A stretch of 64,000 nt of DNA, taken from NCBI GenBank assembly GCA_014192545.1, contig BJHL01000002.1, forward strand, positions 665,848-729,847, written 5' to 3'. Positions within the stretch are counted from its first letter, which is position 1; the number at the start of each line of letters is the position of its first letter. The notes under the pieces were generated by a model. That model was not told the origin of the DNA. It saw only the letters and a program-made list of their open reading frames with translations, and ran no database searches. The DNA comes from Phycisphaerae bacterium. Its GTDB lineage: Bacteria > Planctomycetota > Phycisphaerae > Phycisphaerales > UBA1924. Both the position numbers and the translations under genes were made by a program. This document shows, in pieces, positions 18,383-26,723 of the stretch.

Positions 18383-19444
18383 GTGCATTCTTGGAGCGTC
18401 AGTTCGCGGAAACTTTTGACTTCGCCCAATACCGGGCGGGCAATTCGCGAGATTGTGCGCTCATGGCGAGAACTCTGCGGCGGAACGGCGAAACGCGACA
18501 CTTCTCGGCGGACGCTGCTCGCGGTTTCGGGTGGTGCAGATTCATCGGCGATGGTGCTGGCGCTGACTGCGGGGGTTTCCAAAGCGAGCGATCGGTTTGT
18601 GATCGGGCATGTGGTGCACGACATGCGCTCGGCGAACGAGACGGCGGCGGATTTGGAACTGGTGCGTGAACTGGGTACCTGGGTGGGCGTGCCGGTTGTG
18701 TCGGGGCAGGTGCGTGTGCGAGAAGGCAGCGGTAATGTCGAGTCGCGGGCGAGAACGAAGCGATATCGCAAGCTGAGTGAGTTGGCGCGCGAAGCCGGAT
18801 GCAATGCGGTTGCGACAGGGCACCATGCTGATGATGTGCTGGAAACGATGTTGATGCGACTGATTCGTGGCGCGGGGCCGCGAGGGCTTGCGTGCGTGGC
18901 CCCGGTGCGGAAGTTGAGCGAGGGCGTCTCGCTCGTAAGGCCGCTACTGATGCAGACGCGAGCGATTTGCGAGTTGATTTGCAGCACGGCCAACTGGGAA
19001 TGGGCGAGTGATGCGACGAATCATGATCTCTCGTTCGCTCGCGCGAAGATTCGCGTGCAGGTGCTGCCGGTTTTGCGAGAACTGCGGGCAGATGGCAGTA
19101 AGCGAGCGGCGGCGAGTGCACTCATAATGCGCGACGTCGCAAAGCTGCTTGCGGTGGATGCGAGTGACTTGCTTGAGCAAGGAAAGTTTGCGGCGGGATA
19201 TGCGTGGCCTCGTGCGGTTTGTCGCAATGTCCCTGGAGTCGTGCTGGGCGAGGCACTGCATATGGCGTTCACGCAAGTTTCGGCTGACAAGCATGATCGG
19301 CTCTCGCAGCGAATGCTCACGGGCATCATTCGTGCAGTGCACGATGCTCGCAATGATCGGCGGGATTTCACGCTGGGGGCTGGCGCGTCGCGATTGCATG
19401 TGCGAATCGAAGCGTTGACTGTGACAATTCATCACGAAGCATGA
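18383..19444 (+). CDS. tilS: tRNA(Ile)-lysidine synthase
   Basis: The enzyme converts C34 of the CAU-anticodon isoleucine tRNA to lysidine so that it reads AUA. The PP-loop ATPase motif SGGADS is at residues 49-54, followed by VVHDMRSANETAADLE, ARTKRYRKL and GHHADDVLETMLMRLIRGAG, all conserved in TilS. The protein is 353 residues, shorter than E. coli TilS (432), with a reduced C-terminal part. The start is a GTG at 18383; the weakly conserved N-terminus leaves it uncertain. It converges with astD, 37 bp away. Confidence 0.92.
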   Translation: MHSWSVSSRKLLTSPNTGRAIREIVRSWRELCGGTAKRDTSRRTLLAVSGGADSSAMVLALTAGVSKASDRFVIGHVVHDMRSANETAADLELVRELGTWVGVPVVSGQVRVREGSGNVESRARTKRYRKLSELAREAGCNAVATGHHADDVLETMLMRLIRGAGPRGLACVAPVRKLSEGVSLVRPLLMQTRAICELICSTANWEWASDATNHDLSFARAKIRVQVLPVLRELRADGSKRAAASALIMRDVAKLLAVDASDLLEQGKFAAGYAWPRAVCRNVPGVVLGEALHMAFTQVSADKHDRLSQRMLTGIIRAVHDARNDRRDFTLGAGASRLHVRIEALTVTIHHEA

Positions 19445-19481
19445 TGAACTGACTGCTCGCGCGATTGTTTGTGCGATACGA

Positions 19482-21074
19482 TTACGCGAGCCACGCGTCA
19501 TCAAACTTCATGCCGCTGGCGATGGTCGCAGCCGGGCCATTTTCAAACATGCAGCCGACGGGATATGCACAGTAATCGACGCTGAAACTACCTGCGGGGC
19601 GGTGATTTCCAGAGTAGCCAAGACCACCGAAGGGCAGTTTGCTGCTCGCGCCGGCGGTGCCGGCATTCACGTTCAGGCAGCCGGCTTTAGCCTGTTGCAA
19701 GAAGCGAGTGATGCTGGATTGATCTTTGGTAAAGATGCTGGCGGCGAGGCCGAATCCTGTTGCGTTGGCTTGTTCAATTGCGTCGTCGAGATTCTTGACG
19801 ATTGCGATGCGCAGGAACGGACCGAAGACTTCGACGTCGTCACCGGCTGTTGCGATTGAGGCGTCAGGCTTGCTCTTGATGAACTTTTCGACACGCATCA
19901 CGCTGGGCGTGATGTACCAGCCGCTGCCGACAATTCCGCGAGTTGGAGCCTCGGCGTCGTCGAGACTGCGGGCGGGAACGAGCACTTCGCCGCCAGCTTT
20001 TGCGAGTGCGGCGATGGTGCTGAGCATGTGATCTCGTGCCGCTTGCGAGATAACTGGACCCATGAAGACCGGATGGTTTGCCTGCGGATCGCCGATCATC
20101 ACGCTGCTTGCACCTTTGCATACCGCGCTGATGACTTTGCTGGCGACAGCTTCATGCACGATAACGCGGCGCGTGCAGGTGCATCGCTGGCCGCTGGTGA
20201 TGAAGGCGCAGCGAATGCACTCGATGACCGCTTGCCGCAAATCGGCGTCGGGCATGATGATCGCGGGGTTGTTGCCGCCCATTTCGAGAGCGAGAATGCG
20301 ACCCGGGCGGTCGAGGTTCGCTTGCATGATGCGTTTGCCGACGGGCCAGGAACCGGTGAACAGGATGCCGTCAATGTCGTCGTGCGTGCTGATTGCACTG
20401 GCGACGTCTGCGGCACCTTGCACGAGGTTGAGGACGCCTGCGGGGGCGTTGTGTGCTTGCAAAGCTTCGTCGAAGAGTTCGGCGAGGAACTGCCCCACTG
20501 CTGGGGTTTTGTCGCTGGGTTTGAAGACGATGGTGTTGCCCAACGCGAGCGCGGGGACGATGTGACCGTTGGGCAAGTGAGCGGGAAAGTTGAAGGGCCC
20601 GAGCACGGCCATGACACCGTGGGGACGAAACTCGCAGGAGCCGGTGCGCTGCGGAGACATTTTGGTGAGGTCAACGGTATAAGGCGTCACGCGTTTGAGC
20701 GCGCCTTCGGCGGAAGCGTCGAGCGTGATATCGACTTTGCTTGCGAGCAGGCCGGCTTCGGCTTTGGCGTCCCACGTGACCTTGCCAGTTTCAGCGACGA
20801 GCAGTTGCGTCAGTGCGTCCATACGCTGGGCTGCGAGCTTCTGAAACGTTCGCAGCACGGCGATGCGGCCTTCCATTCCAAGCGCGTGCCACGCAGGTTG
20901 AGCAGCTTTGGCGGCTGAAATCGCGGCGTTGACATGCGAGACGTTGGGCGAGCCTGACCAGACAACTTCACCGGGCTTGGCGGGGTTGAAGCTTTGCAGC
21001 GTTGAGCCCGCGAGCGGCATCCACTTGCTGGCGATGAGGTTGGATGGCGGGTGAGCAAGTGAAGGGTGCTGCAT
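19482..21074 (-). CDS. astD: succinylglutamate-semialdehyde dehydrogenase
   Basis: The enzyme oxidises N-succinylglutamate semialdehyde with NAD in the arginine succinyltransferase pathway. The start is ATG 21074 (MQHPSLAHPPSN); the open frame beyond it has no family similarity. The product is 530 residues with FNFPAHLPNGHIVPALALGN, FTGSWPVGKRIM, LEMGGNNPAII and the catalytic Cys region SGQRCTCTRRV. The signature GSWPVGK and FNFPAHLPNGH closely resemble AstD and separate it from general aldehyde dehydrogenases. It is the last gene of a three-gene set on this strand with astA and an aminotransferase. Confidence 0.93.
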   Translation of the reverse strand: MQHPSLAHPPSNLIASKWMPLAGSTLQSFNPAKPGEVVWSGSPNVSHVNAAISAAKAAQPAWHALGMEGRIAVLRTFQKLAAQRMDALTQLLVAETGKVTWDAKAEAGLLASKVDITLDASAEGALKRVTPYTVDLTKMSPQRTGSCEFRPHGVMAVLGPFNFPAHLPNGHIVPALALGNTIVFKPSDKTPAVGQFLAELFDEALQAHNAPAGVLNLVQGAADVASAISTHDDIDGILFTGSWPVGKRIMQANLDRPGRILALEMGGNNPAIIMPDADLRQAVIECIRCAFITSGQRCTCTRRVIVHEAVASKVISAVCKGASSVMIGDPQANHPVFMGPVISQAARDHMLSTIAALAKAGGEVLVPARSLDDAEAPTRGIVGSGWYITPSVMRVEKFIKSKPDASIATAGDDVEVFGPFLRIAIVKNLDDAIEQANATGFGLAASIFTKDQSSITRFLQQAKAGCLNVNAGTAGASSKLPFGGLGYSGNHRPAGSFSVDYCAYPVGCMFENGPAATIASGMKFDDAWLA

Positions 21075-21086
21075 GGGGGGCTCAAG

Positions 21087-21133
21087 ACGGGAACACAGAG
21101 GGAGAGAGAGGACGGCGGAGGAAGACAGATGGA
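21087..21133. repeat. one-sided array of degenerate CACAGAG-type 9-mers
   Basis: In the 159-bp gap between astA and astD the + strand reads as imperfect 9-base units (CACAGAGGG, AGAGAGAGG, ACGGCGGAG, GAAGACAGA). It is preceded by CAAGACGG, which also precedes the CACAGAG array at 22479. It looks like a diverged relative of that element. Confidence 0.5.
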
Positions 21134-21233
21134 GGCTGAAGGTCTGGGAAGGTATCAAGCGAGTGACGTACACGCGGGAGTGCGTGGTGGTGCCGATCTG
21201 CTCTTTCTCGCGAGAACACGATATCTTCTGCGA

Positions 21234-22460
21234 TCAGACCTTCGCTTTTTTGAGTCGCCTTTTGACGGGATTCGCTTCGACTTCTCGCGTCAAGCCAAAC
21301 TTGCCCATTGCGGTCATGCCCAGTTGCGAACCTAGTTGCACGCCGAGCAGTTCCATTGCTTCTTGCGTGAGGCGGACGGGGCCGTCTTTGGTGACTTCGA
21401 CGAAGGTTTCGGTTGCGCGAAATTCGCCCTCGCCATCGAGGGTGCTGACGATGGCGGCGGTGGTGCAGCGGTCGTCGGTTGTTGCCTTGCCGACCTCGGT
21501 CATGCGTGTTGCGGCGACGAGAGGAATCTGCTCGGTGATGGCGTCGATGTGTGGACCGCCATCGAAGGGGTCGATGTAGCCGCGATATTTGAAGCCCAGA
21601 CTTTCGAGCAGCCTGCGAGCGGGAATTGTTTCGCGTGAGACCACGCCCACCATGTTCTGTACTTCAAGCGGGAAGAGCGTGAGATAGATTTCGTCCTTGG
21701 GCAAAAGATCGCTAATGAAGGCGCGGTTGTGTTGACAGAAGCGATCGGCTTCGGCGTACTTGACAGGAATGAACTTGCGGCCGAAGGTGTCCCAGAAGAG
21801 ATTGTCGCCCTGGCTCGTCACGGGCGGCATCATTTCGGCAAGGACGGTTGGCGCGAAGAGGCCGCGGTGCAGGCCCATGAAGTGGAACCGCACGAATGAC
21901 AGGAAGCGACCCGGGCGCAGTTTGTGGCCGCGGTGGCTGGGCTGCATGATGAGGCCGCCAACTTCGCTGGGGCCGCTGGTGTCGCCATCGAGTTGTGCGA
22001 CGGTGTGCGTGGTGCCAAAGCCGAGCGAGGGCGAGTGGAATTTCTTTTCGCCAACTCGCATGCGCCAGTTGGGGTTGCCCGGGCCGCCTTGGTGGGCGCG
22101 CACTTGACTGGTGCCGATCACTGCGCCGGTTTCAGGCTCGATGACGGAGAACATGAACATGTCACTCTCGTGTTCCATCGCGGCGAGGCCACCGCCTGCC
22201 GCACCCTTGCGGCGTGAGCCGTTGCTTGTGGGTGGTGTCGTTTCAGTCTTGGAAAGTTTGCCCTTCTTGACGCTCTTGACCATCTTCGCGGCTTTCGCAT
22301 CTGCGGCACCGTGTGCAACTCGGCGGAAACAGCCTTGGCTGTGCTCGATCTTTTGCGCGATGATCTGTTCATCAGGCGGCAAATTGATGAAGTAGACCAT
22401 CCGCGCGAGCTTGAACAGCGTGGCATTGTCTTCAGGTTTGCTTTGACGAATCAGAAACAC
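21234..22460 (-). CDS. astA: arginine/ornithine N-succinyltransferase
   Basis: The enzyme transfers succinyl from succinyl-CoA to the alpha-amino group of arginine (or ornithine), the first step of the AST route. The start is GTG 22458-22460, with AGGGAG 6 bp upstream. Family marks are VAEMM-type FAPTVLAEMMPPVTSQGDN, FWDTFGRKFIPVKYAEAD, AFISDLLPKDEIY, PARRLLESLGFKYRGYIDPF and FDGGPHIDA. The length is 408 residues against about 340 in E. coli. Most of the excess is a Lys/Ser/Gly-rich insert near residues 50-95 between the first helices and the MFSVIEPETGAVIGTS strand. Substrate choice between arginine and ornithine is open. Confidence 0.92.
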   Translation of the reverse strand: MFLIRQSKPEDNATLFKLARMVYFINLPPDEQIIAQKIEHSQGCFRRVAHGAADAKAAKMVKSVKKGKLSKTETTPPTSNGSRRKGAAGGGLAAMEHESDMFMFSVIEPETGAVIGTSQVRAHQGGPGNPNWRMRVGEKKFHSPSLGFGTTHTVAQLDGDTSGPSEVGGLIMQPSHRGHKLRPGRFLSFVRFHFMGLHRGLFAPTVLAEMMPPVTSQGDNLFWDTFGRKFIPVKYAEADRFCQHNRAFISDLLPKDEIYLTLFPLEVQNMVGVVSRETIPARRLLESLGFKYRGYIDPFDGGPHIDAITEQIPLVAATRMTEVGKATTDDRCTTAAIVSTLDGEGEFRATETFVEVTKDGPVRLTQEAMELLGVQLGSQLGMTAMGKFGLTREVEANPVKRRLKKAKV

Positions 22461-22478
22461 GAGCGACTCCCTTCAAGA

Positions 22479-22614
22479 CGGTTTCAACACAGAGGGCACA
22501 GAGCACACAGAGGTGGGATCGAAAGAAAGGCATGTTCCAAGCACGAGCGGGGCTGACAACACCATCGAACCCGGCGCTATCTCTATGCCCTCTATGTTCA
22601 CTGTTTTGAAAACG
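22479..22614. repeat. inverted pair of 9-bp-unit arrays between astA and the aminotransferase
   Basis: The left arm has CACAGAG at 22488, 22497 and 22506, a 9-bp period. The right arm has CTCTATG at 22581 and 22590 and a diverged third unit (CACTGTT) at 22599. The outer flanks are also inverted: CGGTTTCAA at 22479-22487 against TTGAAAACG at 22606-22614. The arms are similar but not perfect complements. The spacer of about 65 bp has no gene. Confidence 0.75.
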
Positions 22615-22619
22615 CATTT

Positions 22620-24170
22620 CTATCCCGCGATCTTCGCCAAGCCGCGTTCGATGCAGGCGAAGACCTTGGGCCAGTATTCATCTTTCATCGCGGGCATGGG
22701 CGGCAGCATGCGGACGTGATATGGGCCGTGGCCGCAGTAGAACAGAATCACGCCTTCATCGAAGCAGGCTTTGCATGCGTCCATGACTTTCTTTTTGTCG
22801 CCGCCGAAGGGCGTGAATCGGCACATGCCACCGACACCGCCCACGAGTTTCTCGCCGCCGCCGTTGAGGGAGGCAACGGGCGGGAACCAGTTGGGGTGCT
22901 TAGAGATCAATTCGAGTGCGTGCTTGCGGAAGAGGGCATGATGGCGGGCAAACTCGCCGGTTTCGCCGTAGTAGTTGCCATCGCGCAGTCGCTCGATGAC
23001 GCGAGTGCCCACGCGGAAGCTGCTGCCTTCGCCGGTGAACGTGCCGCTCAGAATTGCGGTCTTGGGGTTATACTCGTCAGTCCACGCCGTCGCGCAGGCT
23101 TGCGTCATTTTGCCGACGCAGAAGACGTCGACGTACTCGCCCAGATCAAAGTGCTCGTACGCGAACATGCGGCTGGTGCGGCCGAAGGTTTGAATTTCAT
23201 CGTCCCACACCGCAATCTTCTTGGCCTTGCAATAGTCCATCAATGCCTTGAAGTAATCGCGATCGCCCACGTTGAAGCCGCCTTCGCCTTGGCACAACTC
23301 AAAGATGAAACATGCGTGGCCGCCTGGGTAGCGATCGACATACTGCTCCAAGTGCCACAGGCACATGTCGATGAATCGCTTCTTGCCAGCCGGGCCTCCG
23401 CCCATGCGTTCGACGGCGTTGGCGTCGTAGAAGGGCATGTAGTCGACCATGACGCCGTTGGGCAGGCCTTCGCGACCGGCGTGGTTGTCGCCGATTTGGG
23501 CCATGACCATGCTGCGACCCATGAAACAGTCTTTGAATGCGAGCACGCGGGGCGTGGGCGTGAAATTCGCGAGCAGTTTGGCGGCATCAGGAGCTTCGAG
23601 GTGACGCTGAAACAATTTGTGGAAGCAAACCTTCAGCGCGTTTTCGTTCGCCATCGCGCCGCCGGTTGAGATGTAGGCGTGCTTGAGTTTGCTGCCCTTG
23701 GCCGCTTCTTTGAGAAAAGTTTCGGCGAACTGATACGCCTCGAAGTTGCTGACCAAGTTGCCGTGCTTGAGGGTGTCGTCGATGCCGCCAGCAAGTGAGG
23801 CGGAAATGAGATCAGGATCGCTGTGACCAAAGAAGTGGACGCCAATGCCGCAGATCATGTCCCACTTCACGCTGCCGTCGGCGAGTTCCACGAGCGGGCC
23901 GTTGCCCACGCCGCTGCCGATGAAGGGGTAGAGCAGAGGCCGACCGCGTGCGGCGGCGGCGCGATCCATCAGTTCTTTGAATTGCGACGCGAGGGCGGGG
24001 TTGCCCGGCTTGGCGTCGGTTATCTGGGCACTCTTGGCTTTGACCTCGGCAACCGCGGCGGCGATGGCGGCCTTGACGGCGGGCGACGCGTGCAAGCTCG
24101 CACCGACCGTGCCTGCGTGGGCCGTGCCGTTGGTTGCGTGAGAAGTCGAGGCGGAGGCGAACGTGGTCAT
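22620..24170 (-). CDS. class III aminotransferase of the succinyl-arginine/ornithine cluster
   Basis: The PLP enzyme has 516 residues. Its Lys lies in FCVGKMTQACATAW (about residue 356), with the upstream acidic pair in VWDDEIQTFGRTSRMF and the phosphate-binding STGGAMANENALK. A place as first gene before astA and astD suggests it removes the delta-amino group of N-succinylornithine, the AstC role. It is about 110 residues longer than E. coli AstC and has a low-complexity N-terminus (MTTFASASTSHATNGTAHAG), so it is not a close AstC copy; a lysine- or ornithine-type aminotransferase is an alternative. The promoter is probably in the 196-bp gap shared with the divergent surface-protein gene. 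Confidence 0.85.
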   Translation of the reverse strand: MTTFASASTSHATNGTAHAGTVGASLHASPAVKAAIAAAVAEVKAKSAQITDAKPGNPALASQFKELMDRAAAARGRPLLYPFIGSGVGNGPLVELADGSVKWDMICGIGVHFFGHSDPDLISASLAGGIDDTLKHGNLVSNFEAYQFAETFLKEAAKGSKLKHAYISTGGAMANENALKVCFHKLFQRHLEAPDAAKLLANFTPTPRVLAFKDCFMGRSMVMAQIGDNHAGREGLPNGVMVDYMPFYDANAVERMGGGPAGKKRFIDMCLWHLEQYVDRYPGGHACFIFELCQGEGGFNVGDRDYFKALMDYCKAKKIAVWDDEIQTFGRTSRMFAYEHFDLGEYVDVFCVGKMTQACATAWTDEYNPKTAILSGTFTGEGSSFRVGTRVIERLRDGNYYGETGEFARHHALFRKHALELISKHPNWFPPVASLNGGGEKLVGGVGGMCRFTPFGGDKKKVMDACKACFDEGVILFYCGHGPYHVRMLPPMPAMKDEYWPKVFACIERGLAKIAG

Positions 24171-24366
24171 GACGGACTCCTAGGAATGCCAATGGTAGGG
24201 GTGTGGATTATCGGCAATTTCGCGTGCAAACTCGTGAGGATGAGGTTTGGGGACGGGCTCGGCTGGCACAATTTCTGCTTGTTTTCGTAATTCTTGTCCA
24301 GCGACGACAGCGAGTTGCGGATTAGGAGTAGCCCGACTTGATCGGCCAACCCAAAGGACACCTGCC

Positions 24367-25593
24367 ATGCGTTTGTACACCCGCCAGTCTGCCCATTTCC
24401 GTGCTGCCTCGCTTGCCTTGGCCGCGAGTTTGTTTGGCGCTGGTCCATCGCTCGCGCAACTGCAAACCTATCAGGGTCTGCTGAGCGAAGGTGGCCAACC
24501 CGCGAACGGGACGTATGACATTCGCTTTGATGTGTATACGGACCAAGTCGCCGGTACAACGGTTGGCATTGGCAATGTGTTCAACGATCAGGTGGTCAGC
24601 AACGGCTTGATCACCTCCACCTTCAACGCTGGCGTGGGCGTGTTCAATGGCGAAGAGCGCTGGATGCAGATCAGCGTGCGTCCGGGCACATCGACTGGTG
24701 CGTTCACGCCGCTGCCTCGGCAACGCATTGCTGCAACGCCTTACGCAATGCGAAGTCTGAACGAACGCTGGACGCCCAACGGCAGTGTGCTTCGAACCGA
24801 CTTGGGAATCAACACGGTTCGCATCAACACTGATGTCTCGCCGGTCAGCGATTCGGGCCTGAGTGTTCGCGGCAATTCGACCACTTTCAGCGGCGTTTAC
24901 GCCGATGTTGAGAGTGCGACTGGTTCATCGTATTTTGGGTGGGCGACCGGTGGCACTTCACGCGCCGAGATGATCTACAACGGCACAGCAAATACACTGC
25001 GACTTAGCATGGGGGGTGGCACGCCGGTGAGCATCAACGCAACGGGTCTTGTTGGACTTGGTGCGGCCCCAAGCGGCACGGAACGATTGCAGGTGAGCGG
25101 AGATGCTCGCGCCACCGGCACTGTGTCAGCGTCAGATCTCGCGTACACCGCGCCGCAGACCAAAACGCTATCAATTCCGGCATCGGCGTTCGTTTTGAAT
25201 GACAACACCAACATCACCAACCTCCGGTATCTCAACGATCGCGTGACGTTTGTCGGTGCCGTGACGAGTGCTTCATTGATTGCTCCGGTGTCACTGCCAG
25301 ATGGGGCAATCGTCACGCAGATTACCGCGATCGTCTTTGACAACGGCCCGGGCGACTTCGATATCGACTTCAATCGTGGAACATACACCGTGAGCGGCGT
25401 GACGGCGCTGGGGACAACGACGACGACTGGTACTTCGGCATCTCTGCGAACAATTACCGGAGGGGTGGCTGTCTCGCCCATCGATAGTTCCGTTGCGCAA
25501 TACAACGTGATCGTTAACAACACAGACTGGGACGCGTCACTGAATTACCTCAAAGCCGTGCGACTGACGTACACCGTGACCAAGCCGGACTGA
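24367..25593 (+). CDS. secreted surface protein with Phycisphaerae-type L-x-YQG repeat domain
   Basis: The start ATG 24367 has AAGGA 8 bp upstream and is followed by a Sec signal peptide (residues 1-31, ending GAGPSLAQ). Next come LQTYQGLLSEGGQPANGTYD, GVFNGEERWMQISVRPG and LPRQRIAATPYAMRS, a module seen in many exported proteins of planctomycetes and relatives, usually ahead of beta-rich or tail-fibre-like regions. The remaining 270 residues are Thr/Ser/Gly-rich beta-type sequence with no catalytic motif that I recognise. Total length is 408 residues. It is probably cell-surface or extracellular. A strong terminator follows at 25685. Confidence 0.8.
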   Translation: MRLYTRQSAHFRAASLALAASLFGAGPSLAQLQTYQGLLSEGGQPANGTYDIRFDVYTDQVAGTTVGIGNVFNDQVVSNGLITSTFNAGVGVFNGEERWMQISVRPGTSTGAFTPLPRQRIAATPYAMRSLNERWTPNGSVLRTDLGINTVRINTDVSPVSDSGLSVRGNSTTFSGVYADVESATGSSYFGWATGGTSRAEMIYNGTANTLRLSMGGGTPVSINATGLVGLGAAPSGTERLQVSGDARATGTVSASDLAYTAPQTKTLSIPASAFVLNDNTNITNLRYLNDRVTFVGAVTSASLIAPVSLPDGAIVTQITAIVFDNGPGDFDIDFNRGTYTVSGVTALGTTTTTGTSASLRTITGGVAVSPIDSSVAQYNVIVNNTDWDASLNYLKAVRLTYTVTKPD

Positions 25594-25684
25594 TTGGCTG
25601 CAAGTCCGCGTGGTGTCTGCGGGACGTGGGGCAAACACGTCAGCGACGAACTGAGCGGGGCGTAATCGAGAAAGGCCAATACGA

Positions 25685-25718
25685 AAACCGCCGCGCACTT
25701 GATCGTGCGCGGCGGTTT
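25685..25718. terminator. bidirectional intrinsic terminator
   Basis: A 14-bp perfect stem (AAACCGCCGCGCAC against GTGCGCGGCGGTTT) closes a 6-base loop. It stands between two convergent genes. T-rich sequence follows on the + strand and TTTT on the minus strand, so it can serve both. Confidence 0.9.
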
Positions 25719-25749
25719 GGTTGTTGTGTTTCTCTTGCGTCGCTCAGCC

Positions 25750-26328
25750 TCACGCAACCAAGTTAGTTGCCTGCTCGATGCTCGACACGACCTGACGGAC
25801 TTGGAAGGGCTTCTTGAGGAAGCTGTCGTAGCCTTGGCCACGCAGGCCCATGGCTTGGCCGTCGGTGAGTTTGCCGCTCATGGCGATGACCTTGGTGAAC
25901 TGGAGATTTTCGTTCTTGCGAATGTTGTCGGTGAAGACCTTGGCATCAACGTCGCCAACGTGGAGGTCGAGCAGAATGACGTGCGGCTTGAACCGCTCGC
26001 ACTCCATGCCAGCTTGGAAGCTACTGGTGCAGGTGCGGACTTCGTAGTTGGTCTGTTCGCCCAGAACCTTCTCGAGGATATCGACGACTTCGCGCTCTTT
26101 GTCGACAACCAGCACGCGAGTACGGCCGCTGTTCTGGCCTTCAAGCGGAATGCCGTGGGCACGCATGAAACGCGTGAGTTCGCTGGCCGGGATGCGACGG
26201 TCGCGGGAGCCGGGGATGCGGTAGCCTTTGAGGGCGCCGCTGTCGAACCACTTGCTCACGGTGCGGGGTGCGACATTGCAAATCTTGGCAACTTCGCCCG
26301 TCGTCAGTACTTCTTTGTCGAAGGTCAT
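25750..26328 (-). CDS. response regulator with N-terminal excisionase/MerR-type HTH and C-terminal receiver domain
   Basis: The product is 192 residues from ATG 26326-26328, with GAGGTGAGG upstream; the upstream extension of the frame lacks domain similarity. Residues about 8-60 are a DNA-binding helix-turn-helix of the excisionase/BldC type (LTTGEVAKICNVAPRTVSKW, YRIPGSRDRRIP). Residues about 70-190 are a CheY-like receiver with the phosphoacceptor Asp in HVILLDLHVGD, Ser in VIAMSGK and Lys in SFLKKPF. The acidic pocket reads VVDKERE instead of the usual DD pair. DNA-binding before receiver is the reverse of the common order. No histidine kinase is adjacent, so it is an orphan. Targets are unknown. 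Confidence 0.88.
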   Translation of the reverse strand: MTFDKEVLTTGEVAKICNVAPRTVSKWFDSGALKGYRIPGSRDRRIPASELTRFMRAHGIPLEGQNSGRTRVLVVDKEREVVDILEKVLGEQTNYEVRTCTSSFQAGMECERFKPHVILLDLHVGDVDAKVFTDNIRKNENLQFTKVIAMSGKLTDGQAMGLRGQGYDSFLKKPFQVRQVVSSIEQATNLVA

Positions 26329-26723
26329 CTGCCTCACCTCTTCTAATTTGCTCTTGCGGACGCCTCCCGGCACACACACACGCCGAGACAGTGGCTTGGC
26401 GACATCCGGCCCGGACGGGACCACATGTCGACCGGTTTTACATCGGTGCGTTTGAGGCGGCAAATCAGCTTGTGAGGAGGAAAGGGGCAAAATGGGGACG
26501 AAAAGAAACGGTCAAATGGGCAATCCGCCAACTGGCTAAACTCCCGCGAAGCCCACAAGAATTATTTGGCCATTTGACCATTTGGCCATTTATCCCTTCA
26601 GCTTTTGACAGATCGGCTTCTTTCGGTTACTCTGCCTAACCTCGTGGCTCCTCTTGGAATAACCGTCCAAGGGATATGTTGTTTGTCCGTCCACGTCCCT
26701 GATAACGCGGAGTCGACTCGCCC
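26329..26723. other. 395-bp intergenic region without a gene
   Basis: The region lies between the divergent starts of the response regulator and the secreted HEAT protein and must hold both promoters, which I cannot place with confidence. It contains an array of 8-bp units around 26482-26592 (listed separately) and a CACACACAC run at about 26372. No tRNA or sound reading frame is seen. Confidence 0.6.
26482..26592. repeat. inverted array of 8-bp units (GGTCAAAT / ATTTGGCC type)
   Basis: The right arm has three exact-length units, ATTTGGCC, ATTTGACC and ATTTGGCC, at 26564-26587, then a partial unit. The left arm reads as degenerate inverted units (GGCAAAAT near 26487, GGTCAAAT at 26510, GGGCAATC, CGCCAACT, GGCTAAAC). 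GGTCAAATGG (26510-26519) is a perfect inverted match of CCATTTGACC (26570-26579). The unit length and back-to-back layout equal those of the insert in carB at 35663-35747. Confidence 0.75.

Noticed and set aside
24171..24366. dif or XerCD-type site in the gap near the skew change
   Set aside because: No 28-bp sequence with the expected half-sites around a central 6-bp region could be recognised here or in the gaps at 26.5 and 32.5 kb.
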